Below, in pieces: positions 42,156 through 49,109 of a stretch of 53,515 nt of DNA. The DNA comes from a virus. How positions within the stretch are numbered: position 1 is the first letter of the stretch; each line of letters starts with the position of its first letter. The stretch lies in IMG/VR virus record IMGVR_UViG_3300002131_000092, positions 1-53,515 of that record. The stretch is one strand, 5' to 3'. Under the pieces are notes generated by a model, which was not told the origin of the DNA, did not search any database, and saw only the letters and a program-made list of their open reading frames with translations. Both the position numbers and the translations under genes were made by a program.

Positions 42156-42737
42156 TTAAACTAGACCCTCTACCTGCAGAGTTGCTACTGCTTCATCAGT
42201 TAGAGGAATCTCTGTTTTGATGTTAATCTCAAGAATTTCATCATTGAGTTTTTGCTTTTGCTTCTTGAGACTTAATACTTCTGCCTTTGCTTGAACAATC
42301 TGTTCTTTAGCAAGAACACTGGTGCTGACAGTATCGCTGTATCCGTAGATGCTACGTCGGCTGGCTTCACCCTTGTCATTCTTGATCTTATCAAGTTTAC
42401 CGTTGATAACTGCCAATGCAGTCATTTCTGTAGCACTAGCTAGTTCTTCTAGCTGACTAATGCGCTTGTCGATGAATGCAGCTTTAGCTAGCCCTGTATT
42501 AATCCCACTGGCAGCATTCGCCGTACCAATTAGAGCGCGGATGTTATACAGAGTCATAGTTAACTTTTGACGACGAGTGTCACTTTCTACCAAAGCAGCG
42601 TTAGCTTTATCTAGAACTTCTTCAACATTTTGAAACTCGTTAATCTCAACATTGAGTTCAACTTTGATATTCTTAATTGCATCTTGGATGCTGTTTTGTA
42701 ATACATTTGCTTTGCGTAGTGTAATATTCATATTCAT
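42156..42737 (-). CDS. coiled-coil phage protein, unknown function
   Basis: The 193-residue protein is almost entirely helical with long heptad-like stretches (AKEQIVQAKAEVLSLKKQKQ; INEFQNVEEVLDKANAALVE). It has no catalytic motif. It could be a scaffold or structural factor. A promoter at 42998-43026 with a 250-base leader or ORF-containing transcript precedes it. Confidence 0.7.
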   Translation of the reverse strand: MNMNITLRKANVLQNSIQDAIKNIKVELNVEINEFQNVEEVLDKANAALVESDTRRQKLTMTLYNIRALIGTANAASGINTGLAKAAFIDKRISQLEELASATEMTALAVINGKLDKIKNDKGEASRRSIYGYSDTVSTSVLAKEQIVQAKAEVLSLKKQKQKLNDEILEINIKTEIPLTDEAVATLQVEGLV

Positions 42738-42828
42738 CTCTTTTTAAAAAAAAACGGGTCAACGAAAGGTCAAGCAATAGACTAAACAAAGGACAAATCG
42801 CAATGTACAACATACAAAGCACAGAGGC

Positions 42829-42951
42829 CTATATATCTCCGACTAACAAATGACATTCTATTAAGGTCGGATCACATAAACACGGAACGTTTTTCAGACG
42901 TTTGCCAGTAGTTTTCTTTAGCATGAAGCCAAAGATTGTGCCTATCCTCAT
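42829..42951 (-). CDS. possible 40-aa microprotein in the leader
   Basis: ATG at 42951 follows GAAGGG at a good ribosome-site distance, and TAG is at 42829-42831. The peptide starts RIGTIFGFMLKKTTGKRLK and ends CDPTLIECHLLVGDI. It lies between a sigma70 promoter and the coiled-coil gene. It may be a real small gene or an upstream ORF. Apart from it, the 42738-43039 spacer shows no other feature I can name. Confidence 0.45.
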   Translation of the reverse strand: MRIGTIFGFMLKKTTGKRLKNVPCLCDPTLIECHLLVGDI

Positions 42952-42997
42952 CTACCCTTCGTCTTACCGGTAGTGTTATTTCTAACCCTACAAACTA

Positions 42998-43026
42998 ATA
43001 ATAACACAGTGTGTTATCATTGTCAA
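42998..43026 (-). promoter_or_regulatory. sigma70 promoter with palindromic spacer
   Basis: TTGACA, 17-base spacer and TATTAT. The spacer and -10 overlap the inverted repeat ATAACACAGTGTGTTAT, which could be an operator. Confidence 0.7.
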
Positions 43027-43039
43027 CCTATTTTGGTAA

Positions 43040-43402
43040 TTAACCTGCGCTGCGTGTTAAGAAATTAACACGAACTTTGCTTGGCTTAAAAAACTTTTCA
43101 ATCGTCTCTTGTGCTATACCAATATCAACTGGCTTACACGAAAAAATATCAATATAAGCATCACCATTGCTATCTACAAGGTGTCCGCTAATATTGCTGG
43201 TCTCGATCATTTGGCAAAAGCTAATACCTGCCTTATCAGGAGCATGTGTAGCAAAATGCTCTATCATTGGTTCTCCAAATGCAACCATATCAATTGCTGG
43301 AACTAATTCTTTAATAAAGTTATAAACATTCTCTTTGCTCATAACAAGTTCTTTGTCACAAGCGGCGCAATCAAACATTGCGTGATAACCCCAGTATGCC
43401 AT
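43040..43402 (-). CDS. speD: S-adenosylmethionine decarboxylase-like (SpeD)
   Basis: GYHAMFDCAACD at the N terminus, a central METSNISGHLV (given as IETSNISGH) and AYIDIFSCKPVD match phage SpeD homologues. SpeD makes decarboxylated SAM for spermidine, after self-cleavage that creates a pyruvoyl group from Ser in ESHLTIH. Here the aligned region reads TSNISGH: the Ser is kept but the preceding Glu and following His are changed. The 120-residue length fits. Activity or processing may therefore differ; some such homologues are neofunctionalised. Confidence 0.82.
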   Translation of the reverse strand: MAYWGYHAMFDCAACDKELVMSKENVYNFIKELVPAIDMVAFGEPMIEHFATHAPDKAGISFCQMIETSNISGHLVDSNGDAYIDIFSCKPVDIGIAQETIEKFFKPSKVRVNFLTRSAG

Positions 43403-43430
43403 CTAATCTTTTCTCCTCTGCTAGATGTTA

Positions 43431-43513
43431 TGGTATCAATCAAGGAATCGAACCTTGCCACGGAATTGACATGACGCCTTGATGTCTGTACCGTTAGCAA
43501 ACCTGCATTGACA
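43431..43513 (-). tRNA. degenerate tRNA-like element
   Basis: The 3' part is tRNA-like: T-arm CAAGG-TTCGATT-CCTTG and acceptor ATTGATA pairing with TGTCAAT, followed by CCA. A D-arm GTTT...AGAC with GG in the loop can form. No good anticodon stem with a 7-base loop is found; GACAT...ATGTC leaves 9 bases. It may be a decayed or unusually folded tRNA. Confidence 0.5.
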
Positions 43514-43520
43514 TAGTAAA

Positions 43521-43595
43521 TGGTGGAGGTTAAGGGGATCGAACCCTTAACTCTGCCTTGCAAAGGCAGCGTGTTCCCATTAGCACTAAACCCCC
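43521..43595 (-). tRNA. tRNA-Ala(TGC)
   Basis: Cloverleaf with acceptor GGGGGTT/AACCTCC that includes the G3-U70 identity pair, A73 and encoded CCA. Anticodon loop TTTGCAA. Confidence 0.95.
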
Positions 43596-43596
43596 A

Positions 43597-43749
43597 TTAA
43601 CTTGCTACTATATGCGGAATGTAAGGAACAGCTCTAGGTCCACCGTGTAGTTGTTCAAGAAGTCGTTTAGCTTCCTGCGGTGTGTCCGCATAAACTCGTT
43701 TCTTCTCTTCACCATTTGGTGTTCTTACAGTTGCTTCATACATTGGCAT
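43597..43749 (-). CDS. 50-aa phage microprotein
   Basis: ATG at 43749, TAA at 43597-43599, squeezed between tRNA-Ser and tRNA-Ala. The peptide has EATVRTPNGEEKKRVYADTP then QEAKRLLEQLHGGPRAVPYI, resembling common small alpha-beta phage proteins. Function unknown. Confidence 0.6.
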   Translation of the reverse strand: MPMYEATVRTPNGEEKKRVYADTPQEAKRLLEQLHGGPRAVPYIPHIVAS

Positions 43750-43762
43750 ATTGTTTCCTAAC

Positions 43763-43852
43763 TGGCGGAGCGTCAGGGAGTCGAACCCTGTGAACCACTT
43801 TCATGATTCTACTGATTAGCAATCAGCTGCATTACCGTCCTGCCCACGCTCC
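43763..43852 (-). tRNA. tRNA-Ser(GCT)
   Basis: Type II cloverleaf with GGAGCGT/ACGCTCC, G73, encoded CCA, anticodon loop TTGCTAA and a long variable arm. The canonical T-loop is present. Confidence 0.95.
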
Positions 43853-43855
43853 GTA

Positions 43856-44935
43856 TTATATTGTTCCTGACTGATGAGATAGAATCTCAAACGTTCTAAG
43901 TTCTTCTTTAATTTGATTGTATTCGCTAATATATGGTTCCGACAACCAAGGATTCCAGTTCGGATCTGCTATACCATCATACACAAATTGCATTCTATAA
44001 CACATGCGATCAGTGATTCCACCGAGGCGCCTATGCAATGTGATAGAGTTATCAAACAATAATAAGTCATTGTCGTTTTGATACCAATGGTCGTAAACGT
44101 ATTCATCTACAAACAATGTTTTATTAATATGATCAAACATCTTTTGTGAATCAGCCAGCGTCATATCTTTAATAGAATTAATAGTATTGATACTGTAATG
44201 CAATCCTTTAATTCCACCGGGACTACGAATAACTAACGGCAGCTCAATTGGTTCCGGACACATGTTCCTATGCATAATACCATCTTGTTCTTCTCGAAGC
44301 CCTGGATTGATTTTGCCCGGAGTGAATTGGTGCTGCACTATCATTTCATCAAGTTCACTTCTAAATGACTCACTTTGATTTTCGTACCAGTCTGGTGTAG
44401 TCATAAATCCTGTAGCACTTCCGACTGTACCTGCAACGCCTAGTAAACTCACTCCTGGAGAAAACAACAAATTACCCGATTCGTTTGAATGCCATAATAG
44501 TTCACCTTCGGCAAACATGCCTAGAGGACTGCCGTCTCCTGCCTGTTTTCCTGTGACTTTGACAACGTTTGTTTTTTTATTACCGCTAATATCAAATGCA
44601 ATAATGTTCATTAAATTTCTAAAATACTTACGATCATCTTCAGTGACTACAACACCGTTCACTACATCATTGGAAAAGATAAGGTGGTTTGTTTCGTGTG
44701 TAAGTTGATACTTTTTAAGTAAATTTAGTATGGCTAGCTTTCTCGGTGTGCCCCATTGTTTTATTCGTCGTTCGTATTCATTAGGTGACAGCTTTACATT
44801 TCGAATAATAGTGACTAATGATTCTAAATGTAGTTGTCCAATCTGTTGCCATTCTTCGTCTGAAAGATTATCAAAATCTAAATCGTCAACAAAAACACCA
44901 AAACGTCCTAGTCCGGGTATCTTACTAATTTTCAT
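43856..44935 (-). CDS. TauD/TfdA-like oxygenase with HxN in place of HxD
   Basis: I choose the ATG at 44935 because AGGAG lies 8 bases upstream of it; an in-frame ATG at 44953 lacks this. The protein of 359 residues aligns along its length with the one at 32620 (VDDLDFDNLSDEEWQQIG; SLVTIIRN; SATGFMTTPDWYEN; DNSITLHRRLG). At the metal site it reads ELLWHSNESGNLLF: His-Ser-Asn in place of His-x-Asp. It sits outside the island, next to tRNA-Ser, so the two copies are dispersed. Confidence 0.85.
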   Translation of the reverse strand: MKISKIPGLGRFGVFVDDLDFDNLSDEEWQQIGQLHLESLVTIIRNVKLSPNEYERRIKQWGTPRKLAILNLLKKYQLTHETNHLIFSNDVVNGVVVTEDDRKYFRNLMNIIAFDISGNKKTNVVKVTGKQAGDGSPLGMFAEGELLWHSNESGNLLFSPGVSLLGVAGTVGSATGFMTTPDWYENQSESFRSELDEMIVQHQFTPGKINPGLREEQDGIMHRNMCPEPIELPLVIRSPGGIKGLHYSINTINSIKDMTLADSQKMFDHINKTLFVDEYVYDHWYQNDNDLLLFDNSITLHRRLGGITDRMCYRMQFVYDGIADPNWNPWLSEPYISEYNQIKEELRTFEILSHQSGTI

Positions 44936-44992
44936 TTTTTTTCTCCTGATCATATTTCGCCCGAGCGATATATATGTAGTACTTATACATTT

Positions 44993-45217
44993 CTAAATTT
45001 TGCTTGCTCTATCAGCACGAGTATTCCCTCGGTCCAAGAACCAAGGATCAATATTTAACTGTCTAGCAGTCTCTACTGCTTTATCATAATCACGAAATGT
45101 ACTAACTACTACTGCTAATCTATCGCTTTCGCCTATTCTAATTTGCCATTGAGCAAGCTCCGGGTATGCACTACTTCTATAATCGTATACTTTATAGTCA
45201 TTACGTTTTTTAGTCAT
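44993..45217 (-). CDS. small protein, unknown function
   Basis: The 74-residue protein (KVYDYRSSAYPELAQWQIRI; DYDKAVETARQLNIDPWFLD) looks like a compact alpha-beta fold. It follows a small gene on the same strand. No family is recognised. Confidence 0.6.
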   Translation of the reverse strand: MTKKRNDYKVYDYRSSAYPELAQWQIRIGESDRLAVVVSTFRDYDKAVETARQLNIDPWFLDRGNTRADRASKI

Positions 45218-45243
45218 GCTATTTCCTTTACATGCTGCTTCTA

Positions 45244-45426
45244 TTATTCTTCTTCTTCCGGTGGATTCGCCAATGGACTAGTAGATGGCTTTTTCTTCGA
45301 CCATGAAGAATAAGTTGATCCTTCAATTCGCCCACTAACATTTTTAGCAATCTGTTGTATTACACCGCCTTTTGCTAGAAACTCTTCTAGTGCAATGTTA
45401 GATGCTGTCTTTTCGTCTGAAGTCAT
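45244..45426 (-). CDS. small protein, unknown function
   Basis: The 60-residue protein has a helical first half (ALEEFLAKGGVIQQIAKNVS) and an acidic, Pro-rich tail (TSPLANPPEEEE). It precedes the previous small gene. The acidic tail resembles single-strand-binding-partner tails, but that is only a similarity. Confidence 0.55.
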   Translation of the reverse strand: MTSDEKTASNIALEEFLAKGGVIQQIAKNVSGRIEGSTYSSWSKKKPSTSPLANPPEEEE

Positions 45427-45454
45427 ATTTTCCTATTGTTGTTGTTAAAAATAA

Positions 45455-45531
45455 TGGTGCCCTGGGAGAGACTCGAACTCTCAGCTTACGGCTTCTAAGA
45501 CCGCTGTGTTTACCAATTTCACCACCGGGGC
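45455..45531 (-). tRNA. tRNA-Leu(TAG), short variable region
   Basis: Anticodon loop CTTAGAA, Leu-like D-arm, A73 and CCA. The acceptor has one C-A mismatch, and the variable region is only about 5 bases, unusual for Leu. Confidence 0.85.
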
Positions 45532-45576
45532 ATTAAATTTTCAAAGAACGTTGTTAATTGCTTAACGTATACATAT

Positions 45577-45606
45577 ATTATATAGTCATTGTACCGTGGA
45601 TGTCAA
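45577..45606 (-). promoter_or_regulatory. sigma70 promoter inside the tRNA array
   Basis: TTGACA, 18-base spacer, TATAAT on the minus strand between tRNA-Arg(TCT) and tRNA-Leu(TAG). Confidence 0.65.
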
Positions 45607-45637
45607 GTACTTTTGGCCTAATAAGATAAAATATATT

Positions 45638-45712
45638 TGGTCTCGCCTACAGGAATCGAACCCATATTCGTAGGGTAGAAGCCTACTGTATTATCCATTA
45701 TACGAAAGCGAG
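45638..45712 (-). tRNA. tRNA-Arg(TCT)
   Basis: Cloverleaf with CTCGCTT/AGGCGAG, A73, CCA and anticodon loop CTTCTAC for AGA codons, which are frequent in AT-rich genomes. Confidence 0.93.
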
Positions 45713-45717
45713 AAACT

Positions 45718-45801
45718 TGGTACGAGCGGAGGGACTTGAACCCTCAATCAATTAAGCGGCAAATTTTAAGTCTGCTGTGTATACCATTCCACCACACTCG
45801 T
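45718..45801 (-). tRNA. tRNA-Leu(TAA)
   Basis: Type II cloverleaf with ACGAGTG/CGCTCGT, A73, CCA, anticodon loop CTTAAAA and a long variable arm. Confidence 0.94.
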
Positions 45802-45807
45802 ATACAT

Positions 45808-45883
45808 TGGTGCAACCTGTAGGGATCGAACCTACTTCTTCCGGGCTTCAACCGGGCGCTATGACCACATCAGCTAAAGTTGC
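45808..45883 (-). tRNA. tRNA-Phe(GAA)
   Basis: Cloverleaf with GCAACTT/AGGTTGC, A73, CCA and T-loop TTCGATC. The anticodon loop TTGAAGC reads UUC; the anticodon stem has one outer mismatch. Confidence 0.85.
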
Positions 45884-45885
45884 AT

Positions 45886-45966
45886 TGGTACCCCGGGTGG
45901 GAGTTGAACCCACATTTAAATTTCTCTTTTTGAGAGAGACGACTTTGCCAATTTGTCTACCGGGGC
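45886..45966 (-). tRNA. tRNA-Leu(CAA)
   Basis: Cloverleaf with GCCCCGG/CCGGGGT, A73, CCA, Leu-like D-arm and anticodon loop CTCAAAA reading UUG. Confidence 0.93.
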
Positions 45967-46018
45967 AAAAGAAAAAACTCCACCGTAAGTACTATGTCTC
46001 AGAGGATGAAGCCATGTT

Positions 46019-46093
46019 TGGGGAGAATGATGGGAATCGAACCCACGCGAAGAGAATCACAATCTCTGATGCTACCATTACATCACAAACTCC
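46019..46093 (-). tRNA. tRNA-His(GTG)
   Basis: Anticodon loop TTGTGAT. The acceptor has the extra G-1 opposite C73, the His identity feature, but also two T-T mismatches. CCA is encoded. Confidence 0.88.
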
Positions 46094-46094
46094 A

Positions 46095-46274
46095 TTATTT
46101 TACCGGAGCGGTATTGACTTTTTTAAGAGCTTCCTTGCGCATCATAAATGCTCTGGGATTATCCTGTTTGTGTACTACGAGATAGTCTACTCCGTCAATG
46201 ACTCGAACGTCACGGACATCGTCGCATACTACTCGCTCACCGTTCCTTTCGTTTTCAAATGTCACTGTTTTCAT
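46095..46274 (-). CDS. 59-aa phage protein, unknown function
   Basis: ATG at 46274, TAA at 46095-46097, between tRNA-Arg(TCG) and tRNA-His. The protein has KTVTFENERNGERVVCDDVR, DGVDYLVVHKQDN and RKEALKKVN. It is a compact alpha-beta protein of a type I recall in marine phages. A TCTCCT-complement ribosome site (AGGAGA) precedes the start. Confidence 0.7.
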   Translation of the reverse strand: MKTVTFENERNGERVVCDDVRDVRVIDGVDYLVVHKQDNPRAFMMRKEALKKVNTAPVK

Positions 46275-46290
46275 AACTATCTCCTTTGTT

Positions 46291-46367
46291 TGGCCGGTCC
46301 TGAGAGATTCGAACTCCCAACTTCAAGTTTCGAAGACTTGCACTCTATCCAATTGAGTTAAGGACCG
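46291..46367 (-). tRNA. tRNA-Arg(TCG)
   Basis: Cloverleaf with CGGTCCT/AGGACCG, G73, CCA and anticodon loop CTTCGAA. Confidence 0.94.
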
Positions 46368-46829
46368 TTAATTTGTAAATGTTCGCCAATCGTCAATGTT
46401 TGGCTTTTCGTTTTCATCGTATGTCCATCCCAGTGCCTTCATCATGCGATGCTTGACTAGCAGGTTAGGACTGCGGAAACGCTCAGTATCATTAAAGCCC
46501 AGCATCACACCAACTTCACAAACTGCTCCACTACGACAAATGCCTGCATAGCAATGAACAACCACGTTCATTCTATTCTCTAGGGCATGTTGCAATAGTC
46601 GAACAAGTTCGTCTGCTTGCTCTTGACTGCATCGCATGGCTTCGTCTAGTGCAAAGTCATTCTTTTCGATATCAAGGAACTCAAAGTTGTGACGCTCTTT
46701 GAAAGTATGCTTGGCTTCAGGCCGCCACCCAGCTGGATCTACTATGCTGATCAACATACTGTTCTCACCTGCTGCATGATGAAACCCGGTTGGGATATCA
46801 CTTGCGGCTACGTTTTCAATCCACGGCAT
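46368..46829 (-). CDS. dual-specificity phosphatase-like protein
   Basis: VVVHCYAGICRSGAVCE near residue 91 is the HCxxGxxRS/T phosphatase loop. An upstream LDIEKNDFALDEAM region has candidate general-acid Asp residues. Length is 153 residues. It is embedded in the tRNA array and is a distant paralogue of the gene at 27446. The substrate, protein or RNA, is unknown. Confidence 0.82.
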   Translation of the reverse strand: MPWIENVAASDIPTGFHHAAGENSMLISIVDPAGWRPEAKHTFKERHNFEFLDIEKNDFALDEAMRCSQEQADELVRLLQHALENRMNVVVHCYAGICRSGAVCEVGVMLGFNDTERFRSPNLLVKHRMMKALGWTYDENEKPNIDDWRTFTN

Positions 46830-46846
46830 AATCTTCTCCTTTAATA

Positions 46847-46920
46847 TGGCACCCGGAGTAGGAATCGAACCTACAATAGCAGAGTCAAAGTCTGTTGTGT
46901 TACCACTACACTATCCGGGA
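46847..46920 (-). tRNA. tRNA-Gln(TTG)
   Basis: Cloverleaf with anticodon loop CTTTGAC, G73 and CCA. The first acceptor pair T1-T72 is a mismatch, which weakens but does not exclude function. Confidence 0.9.
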
Positions 46921-46927
46921 ATAAACT

Positions 46928-47002
46928 TGGTGGTAAAGGTGAGATTCGAACTCACACCGGGCACCGTATGAAGGTGTTGCACAACCATTATGCTACTTTA
47001 CC
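46928..47002 (-). tRNA. tRNA-Met(CAT), first copy
   Basis: Cloverleaf with GGTAAAG/CTTTACC, A73, CCA and anticodon loop TTCATAC. It could be elongator Met, or Ile decoding AUA after lysidine modification. Confidence 0.85.
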
Positions 47003-47080
47003 ATATTGAAACACACTTAACGTGGATCATCCCTAAATGCTTACTGAATTTTACAGTCAGCTAAATGTATTTCAATATGG
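47001..47080 (-). ncRNA. long-stem hairpin RNA unit B between tRNAs
   Basis: The ends form about 20 continuous pairs (CCATATTGAAATACATTTAG with the 3' arm), and the apex holds CTGA...TCAG and GGA...TCC hairpins. It shares the AAACACACT-type stem with units at 47132 and 50340. Confidence 0.55.
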
Positions 47081-47131
47081 CAACTTCTAATTCAACCAAG
47101 GGCGTGTGACCATTGAAATCGAATAGGTTTA

Positions 47132-47209
47132 CCATATAGAAACACACTAGACGGCGTGTACAATCACGCTCTTGATACCTTACAGATATCCTAATGTGTT
47201 TTTATATGG
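47132..47209 (-). ncRNA. long-stem hairpin RNA unit A after tRNA-Lys
   Basis: Starts within the CCA end of tRNA-Lys. A 19-pair stem with one mismatch encloses GATAT-CTGTAAG-GTATC (7-base loop) and GCGTG-ATTGTA-CACGC hairpins. The spacer to unit B (47081-47131) has no clear gene. Confidence 0.55.
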
Positions 47210-47281
47210 TAGGGGCACCGGGACTCGAACCCGGATAGATCGGTTAAAAGCCGACTATTCTAGCCTTTGAATTATACCCCC
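47207..47281 (-). tRNA. tRNA-Lys(TTT)
   Basis: Cloverleaf with GGGGGTA/TGCCCCT, A73, CCA, anticodon loop CTTTTAA and D-stem ATTC/GAAT. Confidence 0.94.
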
Positions 47282-47324
47282 GACATCTTATCACTCTTGT
47301 CACTTGTCATGACAGATCTCCTTT

Positions 47325-47717
47325 TTAAATTGTTTCATATCCTAGGTCTACGCTTTCGCTGTAATACCCATTGCTTTCACCTAGCCATCTTACGTCTACA
47401 TAACCCTTGCGAGTTGCAAACTTGTAAAATGTCCAAGTGCCTGATTCACTGAACTCTTTTTCTATGTTCTTGATTATGTCGAACAAGTTAGTTGATTCTT
47501 CTGCACGTAGCAGAGGCACTCCTTCTAGATCACTCAAGTCGCCCACAATGTCCTCGATGCGAACTTCTTCGCAACAGTCTTGTTGGTGAAAGAACACAAA
47601 TCGTTCTTGATCGTTTTCAAATATCAACTCAGTGCCTCCGACATTTTTTACAGAGGTAAAAACTTTACCTACCATGTCTTCTATTTTAGCAGAGTTGTTC
47701 CAGTCATAATAAGACAT
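47325..47717 (-). CDS. DUF7448-like conserved phage protein
   Basis: VGKVFTSVKNVGGTELIFEN, FFHQQDCCEEVRIEDIVGD and SDLEGVPLLRAEE match a family I know as DUF7448 in phages and bacteria. The 130-residue protein has a conserved QDCCE motif whose role is unknown. It lies inside the tRNA array with its own ribosome site. Confidence 0.75.
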   Translation of the reverse strand: MSYYDWNNSAKIEDMVGKVFTSVKNVGGTELIFENDQERFVFFHQQDCCEEVRIEDIVGDLSDLEGVPLLRAEESTNLFDIIKNIEKEFSESGTWTFYKFATRKGYVDVRWLGESNGYYSESVDLGYETI

Positions 47718-47805
47718 AATTACCTCCTTTTAAAAATTGGCCACGATTTTTGTCATTTTAACTCAGGCTAACGACGACTCCCTGAGATTAGTTGCAACAG
47801 AACTT

Positions 47806-47880
47806 TGGTAGCCTATCTTGGGAACGATCCAAGGACCCCCGCCTTATCAAGACGGTGCTCTACCACTGAGCTAATAGGCT
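47806..47880 (-). tRNA. tRNA-Ile(GAT)
   Basis: Cloverleaf with AGCCTAT/ATAGGCT, A73, CCA and anticodon loop TTGATAA. The T-loop reads ATCGTTC, a departure from the usual TTCGAxC. Confidence 0.9.
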
Positions 47881-47885
47881 GTATT

Positions 47886-47977
47886 TGGCGGAAAGCAGAG
47901 GAGTCGAACCCCATCCCATTTCTGGGAACCCAGTTTTCAAGGCTGGTCGCCGGACCATCCCAGCTGCATTACTTTCC
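47886..47977 (-). tRNA. tRNA-Ser(TGA)
   Basis: Type II cloverleaf with GGAAAGT/GCTTTCC, G73, CCA, anticodon loop CTTGAAA and long variable arm. Confidence 0.93.
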
Positions 47978-47983
47978 ATTATT

Positions 47984-48061
47984 TGGAGTACAGGGTCGGA
48001 TTTGAACCGACGGCTTTGGGGATTTGCAATCCCGTGCATTGGGCCGCTCTGCCACCTGTAC
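47984..48061 (-). tRNA. tRNA-Cys(GCA)
   Basis: Cloverleaf with GTACAGG/CCTGTAC, T73 (Cys identity), CCA and anticodon loop TTGCAAA. Confidence 0.94.
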
Positions 48062-48097
48062 ATATTGGTCCTAGTTTTTAGAGAACTAGGAAACTCA

Positions 48098-48700
48098 TCA
48101 CATCGTAGGACCGTTGCCGTTCTTAAATCCCACAGTACCGCCTTCTGCTTCGATACGTTTGATAACGTCTTCGAATAAGATAGGAGCAAAGTCTGTTTGT
48201 TCTACACATACGCAATGGTATCTAGTATCGATCTCATCGCTGTATAATGTAGCACCTGTTTTAGCATCTACTCCACGAGCTTTCATCACACGATTTGCAT
48301 GAGTGTGTCCGTGTATGTTAACACCAAAACGTCCCATGCTTGCTTCATGTACTGGTATGTGACTTAAGATCATTCCGTTCATAACATGGTATGCACGTAA
48401 TTCACGGAAGTAAGTTCTATACTCGTCATCACGGAAGATGTCGTGGTTGCCGCGGATTAAGACCTTGTCGCCGTTTAAGCGAGCTAACGTCTTTAAACTC
48501 TTGCGGTTGATAACCACGTCACCCAAGTGATAGACTTTGTCTGTGGGCTTAACCCGATCGTTCCAAGACTCGATCATTGCTTCGTCCATTTCATCGGGGT
48601 TATCCCATGGACGAAGTTTAGTGACACCGTCGTTGCGTGTGAAGCGACATACACCAGTGTGACCAAAGTGCGTATCGCTTACTAAGAATACTGATGGCAT
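48098..48700 (-). CDS. calcineurin-like metallophosphoesterase
   Basis: DTHFGH, HLGDVV, RGNHD, LSHIPVHE and HGHTH are the five metal-binding motifs of the family. The 200-residue size fits phage phosphoesterases, which may hydrolyse phosphodiesters or cyclic nucleotides. It lies inside the tRNA array. The real substrate is unknown; a role against cyclic-nucleotide signalling is a possibility, not shown. Confidence 0.9.
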   Translation of the reverse strand: MPSVFLVSDTHFGHTGVCRFTRNDGVTKLRPWDNPDEMDEAMIESWNDRVKPTDKVYHLGDVVINRKSLKTLARLNGDKVLIRGNHDIFRDDEYRTYFRELRAYHVMNGMILSHIPVHEASMGRFGVNIHGHTHANRVMKARGVDAKTGATLYSDEIDTRYHCVCVEQTDFAPILFEDVIKRIEAEGGTVGFKNGNGPTM

Positions 48701-48722
48701 GTTGCTCTCCTTTTATAAAAAT

Positions 48723-48797
48723 TGGCATAGGTGCAGGGATTTGAACCCCGTCTTGCGGTTTTGGAGACCGTCGTGCTGCCGTTAACACTACACCTAT
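48723..48797 (-). tRNA. tRNA-Trp(CCA)
   Basis: Cloverleaf with ATAGGTG/CACCTAT, G73 (Trp identity), CCA and anticodon loop CTCCAAA. Confidence 0.93.
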
Positions 48798-48801
48798 ATG
48801 T

Positions 48802-48893
48802 TGGTACCAGCGGAGGGGATCGAACCCTCTCAAGAACCCTAATCTGGGGCTAAAAGGTGTATAAGACCTCTCTGACTTCCAAGTCTCGCTGGC
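48802..48893 (-). tRNA. atypical type II tRNA, anticodon loop CTTATAC
   Basis: Acceptor GCCAGCG/CGCTGGT, A73, CCA and a canonical T-arm. The D-arm is tiny (GAC-TTGGAA-GTC) with one base before it, and there is a long variable arm. The anticodon reads TAT (Ile AUA), yet Ile tRNAs are type I. The identity is therefore uncertain. Confidence 0.65.
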
Positions 48894-48929
48894 ATGAAAA
48901 TGAATTTGTTAAAGATGTTCCACCACATT

Positions 48930-49085
48930 ATAGGAACCATTCACCCGAATTAACAAGCTCGAGCGGGATTCGGTACGTTACTTGGGATACTTAACGGAAC
49001 GCCGGACCGCCGGTGCAGGGAGTTGAACCCTCATCCTTTTACACTCCCGAGTCCTTCGAAGAAACCCATTGGTCGTGTGTCTTTC
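48930..49085 (-). other. structured region with T-arm and D-like hairpins, possible second permuted tRNA
   Basis: The stretch 48894-49109 has no gene. It holds a T-arm (AGGG-TTCAACT-CCCT) with no matching 5' acceptor upstream. Directly after it come GCACCGG-CGGT-CCGGCGT, CGTTA...TAACG and CCGA, which can pair with an upstream TCGG. The order is that of a permuted tRNA but the match is weaker than at 49271. Confidence 0.3.
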
Positions 49086-49109
49086 TCTTGCTAACACTCT
49101 AACAAAACT

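Noticed and set aside
43339-43563. 74-codon minus-strand frame
   Set aside because: It is composed of tRNA and tRNA-like sequence and overlaps speD; not a protein gene.
45777-46361. 194-codon plus-strand open frame across the tRNA array
   Set aside because: It runs antisense through four tRNAs; repeated 'GIEPT/RVGVEPT'-type residues are just translated T-arm complements.
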